A stretch of 37,609 bases of DNA from JAVBKU01 sp031553875 (GCA_031553875.1 JAVBKU010000018.1:1-37609); one strand, 5' to 3'; counted from the stretch's first letter, positions 8,362 to 16,318 are shown. Notes: generated by a model from the sequence alone, not told the origin. Numbers and translations are program-made.

Positions 8362-8772
8362 TTAGTTGTTACAGAACAGTATTTCTACCTCCATCGAGAG
8401 GTTCATCGACAGCTCTCCGTAGCTCGTGAGCGTGTACTCCCCGGGCGTACATTGTACCTTGCGTACCCCGAACACAGCGGGCGAGTCGGCCACACGGCGG
8501 GCTATGCTTATGGCGTCACGTTCCATTTTGGCCCACACCTCTTCCTTTTGCTGTTCGTCTCTGCCGCCATCGGGTTCGACGATGTAGGCCGAGAGTTTAT
8601 ACACGGTCGAGCCTCTTTGCCTGCCGTTGAGTTCGGAGAGTTGGGGAGGGGTGAGCCACAGGGCAGGGTGTTCCATCGCCGTTTGCGGAATCTTGTAGGG
8701 GAATCCGCTGAAAAAGGCATAACTTTCGTTACGAGCCGCCTCTTTGACAAGGGTTATCAGTTTGTTTCTCAT
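8362..8772 (-). CDS. Putative phage neck/tail-completion protein
   Basis: 136 residues from the chosen start at MRNKLITLV. A longer frame adds 32 mostly hydrophobic residues that run over an AT-rich regulatory region, so I reject it. The protein has an N-terminal helix, a central segment (YKLSAYIVEPDGGRDEQQKE), a helix with MERDAISIARRVADS, and a C-terminal beta part. The size and the helix-then-strand pattern resemble tail-completion or neck proteins, but I cannot name a family. It ends 14 nt before the next cassette gene. Confidence 0.45.
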   Translation of the reverse strand: MRNKLITLVKEAARNESYAFFSGFPYKIPQTAMEHPALWLTPPQLSELNGRQRGSTVYKLSAYIVEPDGGRDEQQKEEVWAKMERDAISIARRVADSPAVFGVRKVQCTPGEYTLTSYGELSMNLSMEVEILFCNN

Positions 8773-8793
8773 ATATTTACACGGATTAATACA

Positions 8794-8809
8794 GGTTGCG
8801 TACGCAACC
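8794..8809. promoter_or_regulatory. Perfect 16-bp palindrome upstream of the neck gene
   Basis: GGTTGCGTACGCAACC is a perfect palindrome 21 nt before the minus-strand start codon at 8772. There is no loop and no U-run, so it is more likely a dimeric protein-binding site than a terminator. Confidence 0.45.
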
Positions 8810-8828
8810 CAGATTATTAACAATTGAT

Positions 8829-8913
8829 TGTTGATAACGGGCGTAACAATGTTGATAACTACCTGCAATAGGTCGATATCATGTTTATAACCCGTTAAAA
8901 AAATGTTGATAAT
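8829..8913. repeat. Three TGTTGATAA direct repeats in an AT-rich gap
   Basis: TGTTGATAA occurs at 8829-8837, 8850-8858 and 8904-8912, and TAACGGG (8835-8841) has an inverted partner CCCGTTA (8891-8897). This lies in a 192-nt non-coding gap inside the phage-like cassette. Clustered short direct repeats like these can be operator or iteron sites. No TAnnTTTG promoter was found on the minus strand here. Confidence 0.4.
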
Positions 8914-8964
8914 TGTAGAAAGGAGTTTCCCGCCTACCGATCTGTGGCATTGGCAGGCAAAGGA

Positions 8965-9345
8965 TTATCTCGCTCCGTAACCCGACAGTACTTTCTGGAG
9001 TTCGGACAGCTCGCGCCTTATCCCGCACACACGGCTGTTGGACATTTTCATCGAGGCCCGCAGCCGCGCCACGCCATCCACCGCTTCGATGGCGGTGGCA
9101 AGTTTTCCGGCAGCCATAGCAATGGCCGCCTGTAGTGGGTTGTCATCTTCCACATCGCTGAAGGACCCCTGCACTACCTGTGCGATAAAATCCGTCGCAC
9201 TGGCCGCAGCTTGGGCCTCTCTTAGGGTATGTTCCTCGGATAATTCGTGGGAAAGATCTTCCCTGGCTTGTGGCGCCGATGCCTTACGGGGCTTCGCTTC
9301 ACGCAAACCCGCAGCGCCACCCTTGATTGATTTCTTGGATGTCAT
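8965..9345 (-). CDS. First gene of the phage-like cassette, unknown function
   Basis: 126 residues, first gene after the probable cassette promoter. The N-terminal third is basic and Lys/Ala-rich (MTSKKSIKGGAAGLREAKPR) and looks disordered. The remainder is helical and Ala-rich (NPLQAAIAMAAGKLATAIEA), ending with a short heptad-like helix (RRELSELQKVLSGYG). No domain recognised. It might be an assembly or regulatory protein, but nothing in the sequence decides this. Confidence 0.5.
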   Translation of the reverse strand: MTSKKSIKGGAAGLREAKPRKASAPQAREDLSHELSEEHTLREAQAAASATDFIAQVVQGSFSDVEDDNPLQAAIAMAAGKLATAIEAVDGVARLRASMKMSNSRVCGIRRELSELQKVLSGYGAR

Positions 9346-9410
9346 TACTTAATTTTTTAATAGATTATTATATAAATTTTGGGGTATAAGATTGCCGTTT
9401 GCAGGCTCCA

Positions 9411-9442
9411 CAAATATAGTACATGGACACCCCCCTTGTCAA
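9411..9442 (-). promoter_or_regulatory. Probable promoter of the phage-like cassette
   Basis: On the minus strand a TATATTTG box (9411-9418) matches the Bacteroidota -7 consensus TAnnTTTG. A TTG of TTGACA (9437-9442) stands 21 nt upstream at the -33 position. Transcription would start near 9404, about 60 nt before the first cassette gene. Otherwise 9346-9676 holds no gene; an in-frame upstream extension of the acyltransferase from 9551 was judged non-coding. Confidence 0.6.
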
Positions 9443-9676
9443 TAGGTAGAGCAAAATATTCCAACTTTGTATAAAGATTTTACCGCTCTGACGCCCCTCT
9501 CAGCCGTCTGGAACCCTGCACCGGCGTGCCTTTGAGCCCCTCGCACCACCATGTCCGATTATACTATCGAATCACGTTCCCTCGGCCGAAAATTAAGAAA
9601 TGTCCCCACTGCGCCGCTTCCACGCATTCAAACTAAAATTTATTACCTTTACTCCCGTTTTTATACAATTACGCTC

Positions 9677-10795
9677 ATGAGTTCACCCCAACCCGCATCC
9701 AAACCCCATTACATGGTCCTCGACGGCCTGCGCGGCGTCGCCGCCGTTATGGTCGTCATGTTCCACCTCTTCGAGGCCCACGCCACAAGCCATCTCGACC
9801 AGATGATGAACCACGGCTACCTGGCTGTCGACTTCTTCTTCCTTCTCTCTGGTTTTGTCATCGGCTACGCCTACGACGACCGCTGGGGCAGGATGTCCCT
9901 CGGTGATTTCTTCCGCCGCCGCCTCGTAAGGCTCCAGCCGATGATCATAATAGGTATGATCGTAGGGGCAGCCATGTTCTACTTCCAGGACTCCCCGATG
10001 TGGCCCTCGATACATGAGGTACCGGTGTGGAAGATGCTCCTTATCATGCTCGTGGGCTTTACGCTTATCCCCGTCACTCCCTCGATGGATATCCGCGGAT
10101 GGAGCGAGATGCACCCTCTCAACGGCCCCGCGTGGTCGCTGTTCTACGAGTATATCGCAAATATACTATATGCCGTGGTGGTCAGGCGATTCACAAAGAC
10201 AGCCCTTGCCGTACTGGTATTTCTCGCCGGAGCGGCGCTTATACACCTTGGATTGACCAGCCCGACCGGCGACATCATAGGCGGTTGGGCCATCGACGCC
10301 GAGCAACTGCACATAGGCTTCACACGCCTGATGTATCCCTTCTTCGCGGGGCTGCTGTTGTCGCGCATAGGCAAGCTTATACGGGTGGGTAACGCCTTCC
10401 TGTGGTGTAGCCTTATGATCGCCGTGGTATTGTCTTTCCCAAGGCTGGGCGGCACGGAACACTTATGGTTCAACGGGCTCTACGACTCGCTTAGCGTTAT
10501 CCTCATCTTCCCCGTTATCGTGCTTATGGGCGCGGGCGAAACGTTGAAAAACGGGCCACTGTCGCACGCATGTAAGTTCCTGGGCGATATATCCTACCCT
10601 ATATACATAACCCATTACCCCATTGTCTATACCTATACGGCTTGGGTGTCACGCACCGGGACTCCCTTTTCAGAGGCATGGCCCCTGGCGCTTCTGTCTT
10701 TCGTCTGCGCCATAGCCCTGGCCTACGCCTCGCTCCGTCTGTACGATCTCCCCGTGAGGAAGTGGCTCGGCAGGAAAGTGCTCAAGCAGGGATAG
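9677..10795 (+). CDS. Acyltransferase 3 family membrane protein (OafA/YrhL-like)
   Basis: 372 residues from the chosen ATG. An earlier ATG at 9551 would add a 42-residue leader unlike the family and would bury the upstream region. Family members transfer acyl groups such as acetyl or succinyl to cell-surface glycans in the inner membrane. Hallmarks are the first membrane segment with VLDGLRGVAAVMVVMFHLFE (the catalytic-type His follows RG), the NGPAWSLFYEYIANILYA segment and the C-terminal GDISYPIYITHYPIVY. About ten hydrophobic segments are visible. A TACCTTTA box (9644-9651) is a near match to the -7 promoter element. It is monocistronic, followed by a strong hairpin. The substrate is unknown. 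Confidence 0.85.
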   Translation: MSSPQPASKPHYMVLDGLRGVAAVMVVMFHLFEAHATSHLDQMMNHGYLAVDFFFLLSGFVIGYAYDDRWGRMSLGDFFRRRLVRLQPMIIIGMIVGAAMFYFQDSPMWPSIHEVPVWKMLLIMLVGFTLIPVTPSMDIRGWSEMHPLNGPAWSLFYEYIANILYAVVVRRFTKTALAVLVFLAGAALIHLGLTSPTGDIIGGWAIDAEQLHIGFTRLMYPFFAGLLLSRIGKLIRVGNAFLWCSLMIAVVLSFPRLGGTEHLWFNGLYDSLSVILIFPVIVLMGAGETLKNGPLSHACKFLGDISYPIYITHYPIVYTYTAWVSRTGTPFSEAWPLALLSFVCAIALAYASLRLYDLPVRKWLGRKVLKQG

Positions 10796-10820
10796 TTATA
10801 GATACTGCTTAGTAAAAATA

Positions 10821-10853
10821 CACGGCCCGGATCGCAATTCGATCCGGGCCGTG
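10821..10853. terminator. Bidirectional terminator between acyltransferase and rnhB
   Basis: Perfect 14-bp arms (10821-10834 with 10840-10853), loop CAATT. The minus strand continues with TATTTTTACT, a good U-run for the leftward rnhB transcript. On the plus strand the U-run is weak (ATGTCTT), but it can still serve the acyltransferase. Confidence 0.8.
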
Positions 10854-10894
10854 ATGTCTTATCAGTGGTAATATTACATCGCTTCAGCGATGCT

Positions 10895-10941
10895 CATCTC
10901 CGCGGTTCGGCCTTCGGCCGACCCCCATAACCGCGGAGATG
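10895..10941. repeat. Nested hairpin repeat, family 2, copy 2
   Basis: Perfect 13-bp arms (10895-10907 with 10929-10941) around an inner hairpin CGGCC-ttc-GGCCG and an ACCCC stretch. Compared with the copy at 268-316, two outer base pairs differ, and both changes are compensatory (T-A to C-G and C-G to T-A). It lies in the 3' region of rnhB, before the terminator. Confidence 0.6.
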
Positions 10942-10980
10942 AAATACACTCACCGCAGGCTGGATGTCGACTCCAAAGAT

Positions 10981-11574
10981 TTAAAACAGCGTAGGCTCAC
11001 CGAAATCCCCGAACGAACGGCGATGGTGCGGACAGAGGCCGTGTTCCATGATAGCCTTGCGGTGTTCGAGTGTCGGGTAACCCTTATTTTTCTTCCAATT
11101 ATAAACAGGATACTCGCCCGCTATACCCTCCATGTATTCATCCCTGTACGTTTTGGCCAGTACCGACGCGGCGGCTATCGAGGCAAACTTGCCGTCGCCG
11201 CCGATGATGCACTCGTAGGGAATACCGAGCAAGGTGCGGAATCTGTTGCCGTCTATTAACAGCATCTCCGGCCTCACGGATAGTTTCTCCACGGCCCTGT
11301 TCATCGCCAGGAACGACGCGTTTAGTATGTTGACCTTGTCTATCTCCTCCGCCGACACGCTCTCCACAGCCCAGGCCACAGCCTCGCGTTCTATCACCCC
11401 TCGTAGCTCGTCGCGATCCCTCTCTCTCATCTTCTTGGAGTCGTTGAGCAGAGGATGCGAAAATTCCACAGGTAGTATCACCGCCGCAGCGAACACCGGC
11501 CCCGCAAGGCACCCGCGTCCCGCCTCGTCACACCCGGCCTCGACAAGTATGTCCTGTAAGAAATTAGGCAACAT
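10981..11574 (-). CDS. rnhB: Ribonuclease HII
   Basis: 197 residues, the normal length. RNase HII cuts the RNA strand of RNA-DNA hybrids and removes ribonucleotides misincorporated into DNA, using two divalent metal ions. The catalytic D16-E17 lie in GCDEAGRG, a third Asp (D108) is in LLIDGNRF, and the last acidic site lies in the ASVLAKTYRDEYM region. The Tyr/Gly-rich C-terminal substrate loop (EYPVYNWKKNKGYPT) is present. It lies 66 nt behind the DUF2723 gene with a hairpin between, so it may be only partly co-transcribed. Confidence 0.95.
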   Translation of the reverse strand: MLPNFLQDILVEAGCDEAGRGCLAGPVFAAAVILPVEFSHPLLNDSKKMRERDRDELRGVIEREAVAWAVESVSAEEIDKVNILNASFLAMNRAVEKLSVRPEMLLIDGNRFRTLLGIPYECIIGGDGKFASIAAASVLAKTYRDEYMEGIAGEYPVYNWKKNKGYPTLEHRKAIMEHGLCPHHRRSFGDFGEPTLF

Positions 11575-11597
11575 ATATCAACTCTTTAAAACAGAGC

Positions 11598-11616
11598 GGG
11601 CGGCACAATGCCGCCC
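11598..11616 (-). terminator. Hairpin between the DUF2723 gene and rnhB
   Basis: GGGCGGCA (11598-11605) pairs with TGCCGCCC (11609-11616), loop CAA. On the minus strand CGCTCTGTTTTAAAG follows, a modest U-run. Probably a partial terminator ahead of rnhB. Confidence 0.5.
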
Positions 11617-11640
11617 ACACCCGTAAATCCTCCCTCGGGA

Positions 11641-14600
11641 CTACATAAGATGCTGCCCGGCGAAGAACGTCTCTATCTCTTTGGCTTTATCCGTACGCCC
11701 GAAGTCGCGCGCCACGGTCATCACCTCGTACAGTATCGACACCTTTTCTCTCAGAGTGTAATCCACCAGCTCGCCTTTAAGTCCGGTGAATTTCGAATAA
11801 TAAGAGACGTATTCCTTCAATATCGCGGCATACTCGTCGAGCACAGCGTCACCTTTATCCATCGCCCCGGCCATATAATAGGCCTCGATAACCGGTACGG
11901 TAAGAATATACGAGTGCCTTATCTGCGAGGGAGGTATCACCTCCATACCCCTGTCGAGCACCTCTATGGCCTTCGCATTGTCGCCATTGATCGCCAGTTG
12001 CATGGCGAGCCTTGCGAACATACCCCTGGAGTGGGTGGCATTGAAGGTCACCTGCACGGTATTGTCGGCGTAGACCCTCGGGTCGGCCACGTTACCGAAT
12101 TGGTATTTGTTCATCAGGTTGTCATACAGCACCTCCGGGTCGATCCTTCCGGCATTCATAACGCTCGTAGAGGGCGTCCTGATGGGCACTACCCTGTAAC
12201 CGAAGCCGTCGAACTGCAGATAATCCCTCAGCCCCAGGGCCACGATGGAGTGAGGCTGGGTGAAGTAAAGGGGCCTCTTCCAGTCGAATGTCGCGAGCAG
12301 GTCGAGCAACATCAGTTCACTGCGATCGATGCTGTTCTTATTTATTGTGAGGTAGATAGAGTCGGCCATCAGATGGGCGTCCTTCTCCTTCACGATACCG
12401 CTTTCGATGGCGTTCTTCTTGTTGACAGCCAACGCAAGATGCTTGGCTGGCAGGTAGTCCACCATCTTGTCGCCGTAACGGGCCTGCGTACGTGGGTCGT
12501 TGCTCTTGATGAAGTCCATAGCCTGCACCAGGTCCACCGGGTAATCGAACATATTGTTCACCATCACGAACTCATTACGGTAGGTGTATTTCTCCCTCGG
12601 CAGTGAGAACGGCACCGGCTCCGAGTCGTTGCTCTTGATCCTCATCTGGTCGACGTACCACTCGGCGCCGAGGTAGCTCATGTTCATCACCCTCACGTCG
12701 GGCCTCACGCCTTCGACCTCCTGCGCGTACCACAGGGGGAATGTATCGTTGTCACCGTAGTTCATCACCACCGCGTTAGGCAGGGCCGTCGTGAGGTAGT
12801 TTATACCGAAGTCGCGGGCCACATATCGGTGGCTGCGGTCGTGGTCGTCCCAGTTCTGCGCACCGAGTATCGCAGGCACCACGCATCCCACGGCGGTGGC
12901 CACAGCCGCGGCCGCCACATTCTCTTTCTTCATCAATTTGGAGAGCTGCCCGAACAGCCACAGCACCCCGAAGCCTATCCACACCGCGAAAGCGTAGAAC
13001 GACCCCGCGAATACGTAGTCCCTCTCCCTGGGCTCCGACGGCGGCGAGTTGAGGTATACCACAATGGCGATACCGGTCATGATAAATACCGTCAGCACCA
13101 CCGTGAAGTTCTTCCCGTCGCGGTTCATCTGATAGATGAGGCCCAGTATACCCAGGAGCAGGGGCAGCATGTAATATTTGTTGCGGCCCTTGTTGTTAGC
13201 CGTTTCCGAGGGCACGTTCTTCTGTGGCCCTAAGAATATGTCGTCGATAAAGTTTATCCCCGAGAGCCAGTTACCGTCGGTCAGCTCGCCCGTGCTTTGC
13301 ACATCGCTCTGTCGACCCACGAAATTCCACAGGAAATACCTCCAGTACATGAAATTGAGCTGGTAGGCAAAGAAATAGCGCATGTTCTCGCCGAACGTAG
13401 GCACGGTCACCACATTATCGCGGAACTTGATCTTGCGCCCCTCGATCCTGCCCCAGTTCTGGTAATCCTTTATATCGCTCTCCTTGCTGGAGTACATCCT
13501 CGGGAAGAAGAACTTGAACTCGGGCGAATATTTATACCCCGACACCACGGTAGCCGATCTGTACTTGCCGTCCTCGCCCACGTAGTAGGTCTCTTTCTCT
13601 ACTACGTCGATTGCGGGCGAAGAGTAGTAGGGGCCGGATATAAGCGGCCTCGCACCGTACTGGTCGCGGTTGAGCAGCGACAGCAGGGCGTAGGGATTGC
13701 TCGGGCTGTTGCTGTTCATGGGCGGATTGGCCGCGGCGCGTATCACCACCGAGGCGTAGCTGCCGTAGCCGAGCGTGATGACAGTCACGCACAGTATTAT
13801 GGTATTGGCCAACACCTTGCCCCTCTTGTCGGTGTACCACACGCCCCACCCCAGCAGGGCGAAAAGGGCTATAACGTAGAATATCATCCCGCTGTTTATG
13901 GGCATGCCTAACGTGTTGACGAAGAACAGGTCGAACGCCGCCCCGAACGACACCGTTCCGGGTATGATTATGAACATCATGGCTATAAGCAGCGCTCCCG
14001 ATATTGCCAGCATCTTCACCACGCCCCACTTAGTCACCTCGGGACACTTCTTGAAGTAATACACGAATACGAAGGCGGGGATTATGAGCAGGTTCAGCAG
14101 GTGGACGCCTATAGCCAGGCCCGTAACGTAGGCTATGAGTATGATCCAGCGGTTTGAATGGGGCTGGTCGGCCACGTTCTCCCACTTGAGTATCGCCCAC
14201 AGCGCCACGGCGGTAAAGCACGACGACAGGGCGTAAACTTCGCCTTCAACGGCCGAAAACCAGAATGTGTCGGTGAATGCGTAAGCTATGGCCCCCACCG
14301 CGCCCGCGCCCAGAATGGCTATGAGCTTCGGACCCACGATCTCGCTCTCTTCGAGCTTATACATCCTGCGGGCGAAGTGTGTGATGGTCCAGAACAGGAA
14401 CATTATGGTCACCGCGCTGGCCGTAGCCGACATGGCGTTGACCATCACAGCCACTTTCGTCACGTCGGGGGCGAATATGGCGAACAGCCTGGAGATCATC
14501 ATAAAGAGCGGCGCCCCGGGAGGGTGTCCCACTTCGAGTTTGTAGGATGTGGCGATAAACTCGCTGCAGTCCCACAGCGAAGCGGTCGGCTCCATGGTCA

Positions 14601-14673
14601 TCAGGTAGACTATCTCGGCGAAGAGAAAACAGGCCCACCCTATTATCAGGTTGTACTTTTTGAATATGTTCAT
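11641..14673 (-). CDS. DUF2723 multi-pass membrane protein (TMEM260-like, putative GT-C glycosyltransferase)
   Basis: 1010 residues. The N-terminal DUF2723 domain is marked by MEPTASLWDCSEFIATSYKL and EVGHPPGAPLFMMISRLF at residues 28-65, with D35, E38 and H50 in the first extracytoplasmic loop as expected for GT-C enzymes. About a dozen membrane segments cover roughly residues 10-580, with a long soluble loop in the middle. A C-terminal soluble part of about 400 residues has TPR-like helices near its end (KAIEVLDRGMEVIPPSQIRH). Human TMEM260, which shares this domain, is an O-mannosyltransferase. A role in surface protein glycosylation is therefore plausible but inferred. The promoter box TATTTTTG lies 32 nt upstream. 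Confidence 0.8.
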   Translation of the reverse strand: MNIFKKYNLIIGWACFLFAEIVYLMTMEPTASLWDCSEFIATSYKLEVGHPPGAPLFMMISRLFAIFAPDVTKVAVMVNAMSATASAVTIMFLFWTITHFARRMYKLEESEIVGPKLIAILGAGAVGAIAYAFTDTFWFSAVEGEVYALSSCFTAVALWAILKWENVADQPHSNRWIILIAYVTGLAIGVHLLNLLIIPAFVFVYYFKKCPEVTKWGVVKMLAISGALLIAMMFIIIPGTVSFGAAFDLFFVNTLGMPINSGMIFYVIALFALLGWGVWYTDKRGKVLANTIILCVTVITLGYGSYASVVIRAAANPPMNSNSPSNPYALLSLLNRDQYGARPLISGPYYSSPAIDVVEKETYYVGEDGKYRSATVVSGYKYSPEFKFFFPRMYSSKESDIKDYQNWGRIEGRKIKFRDNVVTVPTFGENMRYFFAYQLNFMYWRYFLWNFVGRQSDVQSTGELTDGNWLSGINFIDDIFLGPQKNVPSETANNKGRNKYYMLPLLLGILGLIYQMNRDGKNFTVVLTVFIMTGIAIVVYLNSPPSEPRERDYVFAGSFYAFAVWIGFGVLWLFGQLSKLMKKENVAAAAVATAVGCVVPAILGAQNWDDHDRSHRYVARDFGINYLTTALPNAVVMNYGDNDTFPLWYAQEVEGVRPDVRVMNMSYLGAEWYVDQMRIKSNDSEPVPFSLPREKYTYRNEFVMVNNMFDYPVDLVQAMDFIKSNDPRTQARYGDKMVDYLPAKHLALAVNKKNAIESGIVKEKDAHLMADSIYLTINKNSIDRSELMLLDLLATFDWKRPLYFTQPHSIVALGLRDYLQFDGFGYRVVPIRTPSTSVMNAGRIDPEVLYDNLMNKYQFGNVADPRVYADNTVQVTFNATHSRGMFARLAMQLAINGDNAKAIEVLDRGMEVIPPSQIRHSYILTVPVIEAYYMAGAMDKGDAVLDEYAAILKEYVSYYSKFTGLKGELVDYTLREKVSILYEVMTVARDFGRTDKAKEIETFFAGQHLM

Positions 14674-14704
14674 CAGTCGGATTATGTATAATTACAGATA
14701 GGTG

Positions 14705-14712
14705 CAAAAATA
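14705..14712 (-). promoter_or_regulatory. -7 box for the DUF2723 gene
   Basis: TATTTTTG on the minus strand matches TAnnTTTG, 32 nt before the start codon. No good -33 TTTG is seen at 19-21 nt. The rest of 14674-14815 contains nothing gene-like. Confidence 0.45.
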
Positions 14713-14815
14713 GCAAACTATTTGAATTTTTCGGCCATCCGGGGGCATAAACTTTCGCTCCGCCGCTAATGTTGACGAGAGAGGGCTTATATATTCACCG
14801 TTGATTAGGGAGCGG

Positions 14816-15052
14816 CTACAAGGGATGTTCTGGGAAAAATTCCGCCATTGAGCAACCGAGAAATTTGGCGATCTCGTTTAGGTGGTTGAGATTGTACTTG
14901 GTGGCGAATCTGGGGCTCTCGGCCTGTCCGACAAACCCCGCCGAGACACCTATGCCGTACGCGAGCATAGATTGGGACACCCTCTGCTGAGTGCGTATTT
15001 CCCTTATGCGCTGAATTACATAGAGTTCGATCGGTGTCTTCATTTGCCCCAC
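14816..15052 (-). CDS. XRE-family helix-turn-helix regulator
   Basis: 78 residues; MKTPIEL three codons later is an equally possible start. A single XRE/Cro-type HTH fills the protein: helix 1 VIQRIREIRTQQ, recognition pair SQSMLAYGIGVSAGFVGQAE, then a helix with LNEIAKFLGCSMAEFFPE. There is no extra effector domain. It diverges from the LRR lipoprotein gene across a 96-nt gap. That gap holds a promoter with a perfect palindrome between its -33 and -7 boxes and a second, imperfect CTTA...TAAG palindrome near this gene's own start. The natural reading is a repressor of the lipoprotein gene and perhaps of itself (inference). Confidence 0.8.
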   Translation of the reverse strand: MGQMKTPIELYVIQRIREIRTQQRVSQSMLAYGIGVSAGFVGQAESPRFATKYNLNHLNEIAKFLGCSMAEFFPEHPL

Positions 15053-15087
15053 TTATGACCCACTAAGTAACTTTTTTCGAGAGAAGA

Positions 15088-15119
15088 TTTGCTTAGTTAT
15101 AACTAAGTATTTATATTTG
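15088..15119 (+). promoter_or_regulatory. Promoter of the LRR lipoprotein gene
   Basis: -33 TTTG (15088-15091), exactly 20 nt, then -7 TATATTTG (15112-15119). This is a full match to the Bacteroidota sigma-ABfr consensus and gives a leader of about 22 nt before the ATG. Confidence 0.85.
15092..15107. promoter_or_regulatory. Perfect palindromic operator between -33 and -7
   Basis: CTTAGTTATAACTAAG is a perfect 16-bp palindrome filling most of the promoter spacer. An imperfect copy (CTTA-N8-TAAG) overlaps 15051-15066, near the XRE start. Binding of a dimeric HTH protein here would block polymerase; the adjacent XRE gene is the obvious candidate. Confidence 0.7.
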
Positions 15120-15148
15120 AGGCAAATTCATTTTAAAAATACATTGTT

Positions 15149-16318
15149 ATGGTTAAAAAGATTGTACTTCTACTTGGAATGGCTTTCTGCACGGCGATCG
15201 TATCTTGCTCGAAGGACGAGCCGGTATCTCCCGGATCCGACCCCGTATTCGAAGCATATCTGCTCGCCAATTTCGACACCGACGGCGACGGTGTGATATC
15301 AGATGCTGAGGCACTGGCTGTCACCACTATCGACTGCTCAAACATGGGTATTTCATCCCTAAAAGGAATCGAACGGTTTACGGAATTAACCCAGTTGCGG
15401 TGTGGCGGAAACCTCCTAATCTCGCTGGATGTTGCCGCACTCACAAAATTAACCCGCTTGTATTGCTCCAGCAATCAACTGACATCTCTCGATGTTGCCG
15501 CACTCACAGAATTAACCTATTTGGATTGTGGTGACAATCAATTAACTTCTCTCGATGTTGCCGCACTCACAGAATTAACCTATTTGGATTGTGGTGACAA
15601 TCAATTAACTTCTCTCGATGTTGCCGCACTCACAAAATTAACCAGCTTGTATTGCTACAGAAATCAACTGACATCCCTCGCTGTTTCCGCACTCACAGAA
15701 TTAACCTATTTGAATTGTGGTGACAATCAATTAACTTCTATCGATGTTTCCGCACTCACGAAGTTAACCGGTCTGCATTGTTATTACAATCAATTGACCT
15801 CCCTCGATGTTTCTGCCTGCACGGAATTAACCTATTTGGATTGCGACAACAATCAACTGACATCTCTCGATGTTGCCGCACTCACAAAATTAACCCGCTT
15901 GTATTGCGACAGAAACCAACTGACATCTCTCGATGTTGCCGCACTCACTGAGTTAACCAGTCTGCTTTGTTATGGAAATCAACTGACATCTCTCGATGTT
16001 GCCGCACTCACAAAATTAACCAGTTTGTATTGCTACAGCAATCAACTGACATCTCTCGATGTTTCTGCCTGCACGGAATTAACCTATTTGGATTGCTACA
16101 GCAATCAACTGACATCTCTCGATGTTTCTGCCTGTACGGAATTAACTTATTTGGATTGTTATTACAATCAACTCACCTCGCTCGACGTCTCCTCTTGTAC
16201 GGCTATGAGTTTTCTGAAATGCTTGTATAATCCATCCCTCACCTCTCTCATACTCAAAACGGGGCAAACCATAGATAACCTCCAAAAAGACCCCCAAACA
16301 ATTATATCCTACAACTAA
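15149..16318 (+). CDS. Surface lipoprotein with EF-hand and 21-residue leucine-rich repeats
   Basis: 389 residues. A lipoprotein signal ends in AIVSC-S, with C20 the lipidated residue. Residues 43-54 form a canonical EF-hand/dockerin-like calcium loop (DTDGDGVISDAE). From about residue 70, some 14 repeats of 21 residues follow the pattern LTxLxCxxNQLTSLDVxA, giving a solenoid. LRR lipoproteins of this type in gut Bacteroidota are thought to bind host or bacterial partners. The final repeats diverge and end in a short cap. The DNA repeats are nearly identical, so copy number may vary between strains. Transcription comes from the palindrome-bearing promoter just upstream and ends at a strong hairpin. 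Confidence 0.85.
   Translation: MVKKIVLLLGMAFCTAIVSCSKDEPVSPGSDPVFEAYLLANFDTDGDGVISDAEALAVTTIDCSNMGISSLKGIERFTELTQLRCGGNLLISLDVAALTKLTRLYCSSNQLTSLDVAALTELTYLDCGDNQLTSLDVAALTELTYLDCGDNQLTSLDVAALTKLTSLYCYRNQLTSLAVSALTELTYLNCGDNQLTSIDVSALTKLTGLHCYYNQLTSLDVSACTELTYLDCDNNQLTSLDVAALTKLTRLYCDRNQLTSLDVAALTELTSLLCYGNQLTSLDVAALTKLTSLYCYSNQLTSLDVSACTELTYLDCYSNQLTSLDVSACTELTYLDCYYNQLTSLDVSSCTAMSFLKCLYNPSLTSLILKTGQTIDNLQKDPQTIISYN
15428..16189 (+). repeat. 63-bp tandem repeat array within the LRR gene
   Basis: Twelve or so in-frame 63-bp units encode the 21-residue repeats. Units 15491-15553 and 15554-15616 are identical at all 63 positions, pointing to recent duplication. Later units differ by a few bases each (DVAALT versus DVSACT types alternate). 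This looks like a minisatellite prone to unequal recombination. It is not a CRISPR array: the units are coding and have no unique spacers. Confidence 0.85.

Noticed and set aside
9551..9676. Upstream start for the acyltransferase
   Set aside because: Adds a 42-residue leader with no family counterpart; the ATG at 9677 puts the hydrophobic DGLRG segment near the N-terminus as usual.
15428..16189. Regular repeats resembling a CRISPR array
   Set aside because: Units are 63 bp, contiguous, coding and lack unique spacers; they encode leucine-rich repeats.
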